Assembly: GCA_947044405.1 (NCBI GenBank)
Contig: CAMRHE010000028.1
Location: 8,020,001-8,084,000, forward strand
Origin: Leptodactylus fallax
Taxonomy: Eukaryota; Chordata; Amphibia; Anura; Leptodactylidae
DNA length: 64,000 nucleotides
Direction: 5' to 3'
The notes below the pieces were generated by a model that saw only the letters and a list, made by a program, of their open reading frames with translations, searched no databases and was not told where the DNA came from. Positions 13,701 to 25,700 of the stretch are shown in pieces. How positions within the stretch are numbered: position 1 is the first letter of the stretch; every line of letters starts with the position of its first letter. The position numbers and the translations under genes were made by a program.

Positions 13701-16700
13701 CAGACCCCATAGTAAAATAAGTGGTGGCCCAGGGGGAGATGTGGAAATATAATAAGCACTAAGGGTAAGTTCACAAAAAATGTCTCCCAACTCTCCCATT
13801 GATTTCAATGGGAGTCATTAGCAGAATTTTTCATCTGGCTAATTTTCTTTCAGCTAGAGGGGGGAAAAACAAAACAAAAACAAAAACAAAGTCACAATCT
13901 ATTTTCATGTGGATTTCGTCTTGCAAAACCCATTGAAATGAATGGGAGGCGGAAAAAAAGGTTGCAAAATACAGCTAGCGTTTTCTCCACCTCCCATTCA
14001 TTTCAATGGGTTTTGCAAGACGAAATCCACATGAAAATAGGTCATGACGCTTCCTTGCCCAACTACTGACTTCCATTGACATGGGAGATGTTTTTTGAGG
14101 TGCATTCTGCCTCAAAATCAGCCTGAAAAATACTCAGTGTGAACATATCCTTATACTCCTTCCCTCACCTCTCCTGGGAACCCTTGCGGTCCTCTTCGGG
14201 CCTCCTGGCTGACACCAAGTGCCCTATGGGACTGCTAAAGCCTGTGATTGAGCCTAAGTGGTTACATGGGTAACAACAATGTCATGACGCTTACAAGTAG
14301 TTCTCTTTAGTGGTCCATGCATGGCCATTGCTTCATTCACTTCTATGGGACAGTTACAAAGAGAATCTGCAGTAGTTTGGTAGAAGTGAATGGTGCGGCG
14401 GCCACTCATGTGCACTACTGCTCCCTGTGAAGAACAATGGGAACCTGTGGGTTCTTACAGAGGGAAAACCCCTTTATTAAAAATTCTGAAATATTAATTA
14501 GTTGGTGTGATTGAAGGAAAGAGAGTCAAATAAATTTAATAAAATGTTCTACTTTCAGGTGAAGGCGACCATCATACCTGCGTCTTTTTGGCATATCGAC
14601 ACATATTGCTGATCTGAACAAACTGTGAAGTCCCATTTCCCAACAAAAGAAGATTTGGGATCATTCAGGAAAAAAACACATTGCTGATTTTTCTCTATGT
14701 TAAAAGGCTGGAAAAAAAAAAAACATTTTCAGAATGAGAAATAAAATCAGCAAATCTTGCACTAAGTTATTCTCTAACCACAGCCCTTACATCAAACTGA
14801 AACCTCTTATATCGCCCTTGTAGAATCGGATGGAAGTTTGTATATGTGATTTCAGAGCCGTCAGTCCAATAGTTGTTCTGAGAATTCAAGGCAAGTCTGA
14901 GACCGATCCAGAATTTTTGTTCCAATCCTGAAGTCAAATATGTGACAAAATCTGAAATATATAAAATAAAAAAAATCAAATAAATTAATAAATAAAAAAA
15001 AAAACAATCCCCTCCCCCACAAAGCCATGGAAGATACTTCAGCTTAGAAAATGACATTGACCCCTTACCCAAATGCTGAGAGGCAGTGGTGCTTACGTAC
15101 TATCCCAGCATCTTTGAAGGCTACAGTGTGTCCACCTTCTCAACCGATTTTTTTTTTCTTAATTGTCCCAATTGTCCCTCTAACATTAGGAATGAACCAG
15201 CTTAGCAATAGATATTAATTATTATAACTTTCTTCCATTTTCTTTGATATATATATATATATATACACACAGTATATACAGACCTATGTGTCTCCGTGGT
15301 AACAGACAACAAACAAGCCCTGTGTCGTCTGATCCTGCAGTCATATTTCCCTTCATTTGTTCCCTACTTTTTGCATTCCTGCCCATCGTATGTAAAAAAA
15401 TAATGTCCAATAAGAAGGCAACGTGAGTGCAGGAGTTAACTATACAAAGTTTGTTTGTTGTCTGTTACCATGGAGACACATTGGTCTGTATAGTAGCTGT
15501 GGAATGAAAACTGTATAAAATTATTTATTAAGACCTATGAAAAAGTTGCCTCATTACTTATGTTAGAAGTATCGGGACAACTAAAAAAACTATTAACACT
15601 TCTACTTTTTATGCTGCAAAGCATGTTTTGCAGCATTCCCCCCACCTAAAACTTTTACACAGAACTGTAGTCAAAAGAACAGCGATAATCATTAACTTGT
15701 TTCACTACATTTTACACAGCACTCACACATTACCTTGCTCAAATTGGTTAGAAATTGAAGGAAGAGTGGCCCCAAAGGAAACACAATATTCAGATGCTGC
15801 AGCGTATGTTAAGTTTTTCTGAGGAACTCTCATATAACACTAAAAAAACAGAAAACAATTAGTGTTGCAGAGTTTATAGAGTTTGTTTTAGAAAACAGTG
15901 CCACAATTTTCCACAGGTTTTGTCTGGTATTGCAGCTCAGCTCTATTGAAGAGAATGGAGACAACTGTGGTGCTGTTTTCTGCAGAGGTTACGGTAATGT
16001 AGTTATACTGCTGTAACAGGAAGTATGTCACCAGAACTCAATGTATCAACCTGGCCCCACAGATATTCTGGGTTTTGGTGACACTAACCTACCTATCTGC
16101 AGGGCTGGGGTGATATGCTGGTTCTGGTGACACTAACCTATCTATCTGCAGGGCTGGGGTGATATGCTGGTTCTGGTGACACTAACCTATCTATCTGCAG
16201 GGCTGGGGTGATATGCTGGTTCTGGTGACACTAACCTATCTATCTGCAGGGCTGGAGTGATATGCTGGTTCTGGTGACACTAACCTATCTATCTGCAGGG
16301 CTGGGGTGATATGCTGGTTCTGGTGACACTAACCTATCTATCTGCAGGGCTGGGGAGATATGCTGGTTCTGGTGACACTAACCTATCTATCTGCAGGGCT
16401 GGGGTGATATGCTGGTTCTGGTGACACTAACCTATCTATCTGCAGGACTGGAGTGATACGCTGGTTCTGGTGACACTAACCTATCTATCTGCAGGGCTGG
16501 GGTGATATGCTGGTTCTGGTATCACTAACCTATCTATCTGCAGGGTTGTGGTGATATGCTGGTTCTGGTGACACTAACCTATCTGTGTGACTGAGGTGAC
16601 ATGCTGGATTCTGGCATGCCTAACCTATCTATCTGCAGGGCTGGGGTGATATGCTTGATTCTGGTATCACTAACCTATCTATCTGCGGGTCTGGGGTGAT

Positions 16701-19700
16701 ATGTTAAGCTCTGGTGACAGACTCCCTTTAAAGGACCCTTCTTCATTTTGATATGTACCTTGTTTCCAAACAATGTCATTTCTTTGGGGCAGCTTCCAGA
16801 GGAGTTGTTGACTTTGGTCGGCACGATTTCCAGGAGTGAAAGGTTTTGACTTCTGCATATGAATGGGAACTTCTCATAGCAATTTATTGGTTTAAATTGG
16901 TCTGTGGGAACCAAAGGATAAATACGTAAAAAGATGGCATCAAGTCTAAGATCACTGAAATATTTCCAAATGTATGTGCAGGAACAGGTATGTTATGCTT
17001 TTCACAACAAACATGGAGTCCTGTAACATTGTAGCGGATGATAAATATATGAGAATAGCAAGTCAGATCGTTCACTGCTACAGAAAAGTATAAAATTAGC
17101 AAACCATACATATAACCAGATCAGAATAAATTACCTGGAAAATGGCTTAAAGCAGAAACAGCTTGGCACTCTCTGGCACCGGAGCCGTACATTCGATAAA
17201 GCAAAAACCTAAAATATGAAACAGATAATATAGACAGGAGAGGAAAAAATTACATAAAAGCAGTAGCAAAAAAATAAACACAAAAAACATGTATCTTCCA
17301 CAAAACTAGACATCCCACTGCTAGGCAGGGAGGAACGCCCCATTTACGGTACAAGATTACGCATTTGTCGGGGCTAGGTTCTCCTCTGCCTTTCGTGACG
17401 CTAAGCTGTAAGGGCGGCCCCTCAAAAGTACAGCGATAACGGTAGCCAAAACTAACAGCACCAATATTTGTGGAACGGGGGAAGAATTCAGTGCACAGAC
17501 AGTGTTGTAATAACACACCAAGTTATTATAATAATAATAATAATAATAATAATAGACATAAAAGGTCTTCCTAAAACTGCCCTGGAAAAATTAACTGTAC
17601 ATTGCTTAGCAGAAAAAAGTTTGATCCAAAAAAAAAAAAAGAAAAAAAAAAAAAAGGTGTGTGTGTGTGGGGGAGCGGCACTTACGGATGATGACCTCTG
17701 AATTCAGAAGGTTTTATCCACCAATTTTGCAGTAACGCCCGGAAATGCTGAGTAATGAGAAGACATAAATAAGTATAAGCAATAAGGAAATGATAATATA
17801 CAAGAACGTAGCAATTAGCATTTTTCCTGTGATAACGACACGGACAACATACTTGAACCACACCATTTTTCTTGCTGTGATGGAACTCGGCCACTTTAAA
17901 GTGTAACTCCCAATTTTTTACATTTTTTTCCTATTGTCTCGGGGGGGGGGGGGGTGTTTGGTGAACATTTTTGTAATACACTATTATCTTATCCAACGTC
18001 CTTTTTGTTATAAAACAGGCTGTAACATTCTCTAACTGAACTGTTACCAGGGAAAGTACTTACACAGTTGTATTGTTAATATGCAGGGCAGAAGCATTTA
18101 CCAAAAGTGGGGGAAGGTGGGGCAGTTCAAATGGCTGTGTTCCCGGTTTTATACCACCTCTCAGGTTCTGTTACAGCTGGTACTTCAATCTTGGGAGCAT
18201 ATGAAACGGAGAATCTCAGCTTTCTTCCTTGTAGAATTGCTGCTTGATTTCGACAAAAAACTCTTTCTTATTTGTAAGCAAATGAGCTAATGAGTGCTCC
18301 AGGGGTATGATCTGGGACAGCTGAGCATCGTGGTAAAATCTTAATACCCCTCCCAGCAACACTGACATAAGGAGGCCTGTGGAGTCAGAGTTGTGGAGCA
18401 AGGAACAGTATTGGGTGGAATTGGAGTTAGAGTTGGATATAAAGTTACAAACTCTAGCTTTAAAATAAAATGATTATTTTTAATATGGTATAATTAGATG
18501 TACAGTTTATTACATATTTACTATCATAGGAATCACTGGATTAATTATAGAATTATTAATATTGCATAATTAATTAGATGTATAGATTGATTCATAGGAC
18601 AGTAAATATGTAACAAACTATACATCTAATGATACAATATTAATAATTATATAATATCATTAATAATCCAGTGATTGATTCCTATGATAGTAAATATGTA
18701 ACAAACTATACATGTAATATTAATAATTCTGTAATATCATTAATAGTTTGTTACATATTTACTGTCATAGGAATCAATCACTGGATTATTAATGACATTA
18801 TAGAATTATTAATATTGTATAATTAGATGTATAGTTTGTTACATATTTACTACTATAGATATCAATGTAATTTATGAACGAGTCATAGTAGCAGTTGGAC
18901 TATGGAAAAATAGTGTTGTCGTAGTCAGTGGGTTGGCTACTGATTTCACAGCACTAGTGTGTGAAGACATCCTTGACAACAAAGGTTAAGGGATGCCATG
19001 ACAGGACAACTACCTAAACATAAAAAACAGCAAGCAACATAAAACAAAAATGATTCTTACGTCATCTGGTAATTGTTGTTTCAGTTTCTCTTGTACGAGT
19101 TTCAATGCAGAGAGGGAATCTATAGTTGCTAATTCAGTGCCGTTGCTGGAACAGTAAAGCGCAGCCTCCTTGTAGTTGAGTTTAACATCTGATATGAACC
19201 AATATTCGGAACCTTCAATGATAACAGGCTCGCCCATTCTTTTTCTCCAATCTAAAACAGAGCCACATAAAATGTTAAGAAGGCATGTGAAATAAAATAA
19301 CAATAGAAGGGTTTGGTGCTGGTCAGTGTAGTTCAAAAAGATTTAGGATTTTGTTACCTGGCTGATACCAGTTGGGGGTTTTCAGTGTTGTGCCTAGAAA
19401 AATGTAAAATTTAAACATTTGAGATAGTAAATTGTATAAATTGTACAAAAATCTCTAAATAAATGTCATCTACACATACAACTTGTGTTTTCTTGTACTG
19501 AACCTGTAAGATAGTCCTGACTGCTGCTTCATTCATATCTATAGGGACTGCTGGAGAGAGCCGAGTACAACGCTCTGCTAGTATATCTGCAGTCCCACTG
19601 AGATAAAAGAGAGCAGTATCGCACCACCCAAAAGGGGTACAAAGAATACTATAGGCCTGAGCTCTGTTTTATTGGCAGGCAAACCCCTTTATAAGTGGAG

Positions 19701-22700
19701 TATCTGTTCTTATTTTCAGGCCGGTGCCACATGATGTACATGGAAGCTATAGCCACACTCCGTACTTGGGCCACCGCCGGCCGCTGTTTTCTGTGAAACA
19801 CAGATTAATTTCAGCATTTTATCATTACTGGCAGCGTGATAACAATAAAACCACACGGCCAATAATGATATACAGTTGAAATTAGAGCAGTGAAAGCAGC
19901 GGCGGCCTAGGAACTGAATGTGGCTATAGCCACCTCTTGTGGCACCCCCTTTAGGATGCTGTGAGTTTAGTTCAGCTTAGCCGCAGGTGGTCTAGACAAC
20001 GTGGCCATCACACAAACATGAGGTCCTGGTCCGACACAGCCATGTACATGAAGCTGATGGGTTGTGGTGGATGCTGAAGTGGCAGCCCAGGCAGAAGCGA
20101 GGGCTGGTGATTGATCCCTGATCTTTTGCAGAGCCTTCTAGTTCGGAGGGTCTGGGAAAAGATTTATGGGGGCCTTCTTGTTTTGTAGAGGGCTTGTGAT
20201 GGAAAGCATCCTAGTTCACTTTTTTGTATGGCACACTGCACCGTATTTACTAGCATCTGAGTTACAGAAAGCACAATTTTGAGCTTTAAAAAAAAAAACA
20301 AAAAACAAAAACAGAACAGATTTTCTTGAAGTTTTCTCATCAATGCCCTGTTTTCAGACACGCAAGGAGTATAAGCACTGGTCATATCAGCCTACTTACC
20401 TTTAGGTACCTGGCATACCCAACCGAGCTGCGCCTCACAGTGGAATGGTTTCAGCCTGAAATTAGTTTCAGGATAGGCCAAATCAATAATCCCCATCCAG
20501 TACATTCGTTTTGTTAGATTGATCTGTATATTTAAAAAAAAAAAAAAAAAAAAAAGTCAAAAATAAAAATAGACAACAAGAAGCATCCTGTAAGTCCGCC
20601 TCAATCGCAAAGTCCAAGCAAAAAAGGAGTTCCCATATCAAACAAATGGGGTCGTGCAACGATTAAATATTAGATCAGGCAAAGCATAAGATACTTTGGT
20701 TACTGCGCCCCCTGGTGTTCTTCTGATTCCCTCTTACAATGTCCATTGTAGGTTCTTCTGGTGTATTCTTATTGGCTGGCATGCACAACAGCAGAAATCA
20801 CTCCAGATTGGGGTAGTGTGACTGAGCTACTGGGCATGTGCGACCACTTTGGTGTAGCCAGTTTTTGCATGCACTGTATTATAGAATTTAACCAACATCC
20901 CGCAAATTACAGAAAAACTTCCCATACACATCGGTCCATGGGGTGCATGTTTCTGCTCCCTGCTATACAACCTAACAGGTTAGCCGGTGTAGCTGTTTGC
21001 AACCTAGAAATACGCCATATTTGCACACCTCAAATGCAGCACAGTCCCGAACAGAATAGTCTTCCTCCTGAAAATCACTCAGCACTGTAGAGGAAATCTA
21101 TGGAAGAAAGAAATCACGTGGTCAAAATACATTTATAAAGAATCACAAATCTGAACCAATGTTTTTCCAAGGAAGCAGGGACTACAGTGAAGCCATGTTG
21201 TAAGCAGTCTTAAAGGGATATTCCTATCTCGGCCACACCACTTACAGGAGTGACAGTGAGTTGCAGAGACACTGTGACACCTCTTTAATTCCATGTGAAT
21301 TACAGACGCACCACAGAGCAGCCACATGTAGTCATTTTTAGTCACCATAGAAATGGGGCTTCTCAACTCAGCCATGAAAAGAAAGTACCCCTTTAACCCC
21401 CACAGTTCTGAACGTCTCCTGACCAAAGTAAATTACAGTTCAGGGAGACTGCAGAGAGAGCAGTCACTGTAAATGACTAACTCCGGAACCAGGGGATGCT
21501 AGAGATGCGAACTCGGTCTTGTTTTAAAGCCAAAAAGATTACGATCATGTCTGTAGCCGACATAGATTTAGAGATATCACTGGTTAAAGCGGATCTGCAT
21601 ATACTCGCAGCTTCACTTTAACTAGTATGCAGGAGAACACAAGCAGCTGACAATGTCAGATAACCCCAGGAGAAGGGGTACGAATGCACATTTGTTCATG
21701 ATATCACCCCCCATTATCAATCAGAAAGCATACCTGCCATTTAACCCCTTATATGCTCAATGTTGACTGCCATTTAACAAAAAAAAAAAAAAAAAAGCAA
21801 AAATTTCCCTCTTGTTAAAGGAAACACGCCCCCCCCCACAACCTTCTCATCCGTAACAAACCTTAAAATAAAATGAGTACAATAAATGCCATAAATCTTA
21901 AAATTCAGATGCCAGAATTAATAACTGATCAAAAAGGCTGACATTTATTACACTACATCTGTGTACAAGAAATTAACTTACCGGACGACCGTCGCTCCAT
22001 TCCCAGTTTCCCAAATTTCTCTTATTCAATCCCAGCCAAATCCACCGTTTATTATTGTTCTTGCTAAAAAGGAAAAAAAAAAACACAACAGATTAATGTT
22101 ATGTCACAAATTACACTTTACTTGCAAGAACTTACAGATACAAAATACAGATTTATTCCTCATAGTATAAAAATTCTGGAGCAATTTTTCTTATAATTCT
22201 TCATTGTGCTGTTCCTCCGTTATTCCTACTAGAAATTTCTAAACAAATTGACAGGTGGTTGTAACCAGTTGGGGGCGTGTCCCTACACATGGAGACATTG
22301 CCCAATCAGAGCTGAGCCTTCCAGACTGTGAAAGGACACACCCCTTTGGCAAATGAAGAATGATAACACCCAGTTGTCTAATTAAGAATAACAGAGGAAC
22401 AACATAATGCAGAGCTATAGTTAAAGATGCTCAATAGTTATACAATGGGGAATACATTGGACATGAGGAGATCACAGACACGAGCTACGCTCATGGGACA
22501 GCGTTTTTACATGGGATAACTCCTCCTGGTATTAATGATATAACATCTAACAGTCGTAGGGAAAACAAATTTCTGGGTAAAATATTTTACAGGTAAGATT
22601 ACACGTACCCCAATAAAGACTGTAGAAATAAATACAATTTGTTCATGTCCTGCATGTGTGTGAAACTGGCAAGATGGCCGCCAAATTCTTCACAAATTCC

Positions 22701-25700
22701 CTCGGCTTCTTCCCAAGTCCTCTGCCTCAGAAGTCTCTCCTTATGAAACACCTATAAGTAGAAATACAAAATGCTCTTTTAAAAAAACATGAAAAAAGGC
22801 AACACAGGGAGACATTAATGGAAAATGTTATAATTTGCAAAAAAATGTGGACTTCCCCCGATGTTCTCCAGTCAGCAAGATATAGGCAGTGCACAGTTCT
22901 TGTCTGTATCAATGGAAAGCCTGTCAGCAGCTTGTCATGGCCCTCTCTATATGCTGTATTCTGCTGACAGGGCAGGGCCAGCAGCTGCAGGGATTTTAGT
23001 TTCTCTGCTGTGACTCCATAAATGGAACCTCTCTTTATTAAAGTAATTGTAATATATTCTTTAAAAAAATTATAGGAATTCTGCATAATTGTCATATAGT
23101 CATACTTACTTTATAGCAATACAGGTCGTCTCCACGCTCCCAGCCCTCTGGACATGTGGTGGGAGGGGGTTTGGGGGGCTCTTCCTCTTCTGTTGCACCA
23201 ATCTTGTTTTTGCAGATAGAAAGAGCGTTGAAGGTTTTACAGTCTTTGACCTCCCATTTTCCAAGAGACGCCCCGGTGGCCATAGCGACACAGCCTCCGG
23301 CTAAGGCTGAAAAATACATTTTTGTGTTAAAAATATTTGTAAATTTTTTTTTTTGTCTGTGTTTTTACAATTCATTATCTATGGTTAAAAAAAATCCTGA
23401 AACCTTCCAGGTTTCACTGTGGCGACTGAGCTTAATAATAGGCTGACACTTCCTGTTCTGTAGAGATAACATCATTATCCTTTCAGGCAGAATTACAATG
23501 AAAGTTTACAAAACCTGGAGGAAGATAACACAGTATCCACCACTGACAGTAGGTGATGGTCACTATTCAACTAAATCTGATCCCTCAGATCGTGCCCACA
23601 GCACTCTCAATGAGACATCTCCAGATGACTGTTATTGGATTATTGGACTGGATTTAACAGAAGGGAAAGGTCTAAAAGCTTCCTTTGTATTTTCCCTTCC
23701 TTTTCAAGCCACTCCTGACTTTGGCTGAAAAAATTGCAGCAAAATTTGCAACAAAAAATACTGCATTCCAGCAACGTGGTGCCTTAGCCTAAGAGTAAGT
23801 ATGAGTAGTGGCGTTACCCGGCTGATGGGTGTTCCAGTTGGAATAGGTGGGGTCTTTCATGCCGCTCGCAGTGTCCCAGTAGTAATCGCCAGTACTGTTC
23901 ACATCCCGTAAACTTGTCCAGAAATATTTCCCCTCTATATTATTCTGCTTTCTTATTATGGAGTTTAGAAATTCTTGTTCAAACCTGACAAAACATTCAG
24001 TGATAAAAACATAAGTGTGAAAAACTTAGGCGAGGACGTTAGTGAAACATAATATAAAGTAGTGAACGACGACATTACCGATTGGCAATGGTGAGGTTGC
24101 ATCGTGAGGCAAACGTGACTTCAGTGGAGTTGATGAGGTAGCAGTATTCTCCATGTCTCTTCCAGTTCTACAAAGTGATAGTCAAGTTAGAACGCAAAAT
24201 GAAACAAAAATTTACAATAGAATGTTAATGTCAGAGCTTCTTAAGTGACAACAGCAAATCCTTGATATTCCCTCTGAATATGGAGACCATGCTAAAAACC
24301 TCTAACCTTAAGAGGCTCTTAAAATGTTCACCAACCTCCTCAGTTTAGCACCACCAAAGTAAATCAGATAAGGTGAGAGTGGAGGAGGGGGATGCTGCTG
24401 CAGTTTCGGTCAGAATTTTTCAAATTTCAAATGGTTCTTTGGGATTAAATAAAAAAAAATAAAAAATAAGGACTTTGGGCAGTTCTGTACATCCATGCTT
24501 GAAAAATCAAACATGGACGTACAGAAAATCACAAGCTGTCCAAAAGTTTAGTCACACTTTAAATCCCTGCTGCTCTGGAGTTGGGTCTCCCATGATACTG
24601 GGTCAGCCTTTGTTTTTCAGCCTGAACATGCTGCAGCCATTTACTGGCCTCTGCAGAGGGGCCCAAATTCAAGGCATAAGACAGATGAGGCCAGTGATTG
24701 GCTGGAGTGGTCAGATACAGTACATGACATCATCACTGCAGGACAAGTAAACAAAGACTGGGGAGCACAGCAGAGTGTCACTGCTGGAGCAGCAGGGGAC
24801 TGAACAAGTGAGGATTGGATGGTTTTAATTGTACCACATATCCTTCTATAAAGTAAATTTGTTGAAGCGTTGACTGTTTCAGGAACAATCTTAAAGGGGT
24901 TTTACGAATTCAAATGTATTTTTAATACTATTCAAGTAACAGAAGCGAAGCGTCAGCTCCATCCACTCTATAGTGGTGGCACTGGGGATTACTGGAATAC
25001 GATCAGAGCTGTTCTGCTCCCCGTGCACTGCTATAGCTTCCAGCACACATCAGTTTTATAAACTTAATAATAATAGTAATAATCTCTTCATCAGAAGTTC
25101 CGCCCCATTTTCCCTCTTTGGAAGTTATGCCCCCTTGTTATTTTCCGAGGGGATGCCACTACCATCTATATTATAACCACAAGATGGAGTTCCATGTGAC
25201 TAAACACATCACTTTGCATCCTTCACTGTAACACACTTCAAGGAAGCTAGCACAAGTGCCGTGTGTTACAATAGAGGACAAAGAGTTACATTTTAGTTAC
25301 ATGCTCCTTCTGCAGCCATATTAAGGACAGGGGTGACGAACAGGTGGAAGAAAACTTCACACAAGAGCAAAACTTCTGATAAAGACATATTAGTAAGTTT
25401 ATTAAAGGGAGGTTTCTAAAAACTTCTTAAGATTTTTCTGAAGCAGCCAAGTCTTATGGCAAGTCTTTGAAGATGGAGCAGTGGTGAGGAAACATCTGAC
25501 TGGCATGAAGTGCTGTACACTTCAAGCTACAAAGAGTGGGAGAGAATATATTCTGTATCAAAAGACCTGAAACACAAGTCTAGCTGCACTACACGTAATA
25601 CAATGCTGCAGCTGCCTAGCAGAGATTTTTCTTTTTAGGTATTGTTTAAGTGAATGCATCTTGAGCCAGGAGTCACAACCACTGTTGGAGGAGAAGTTAC

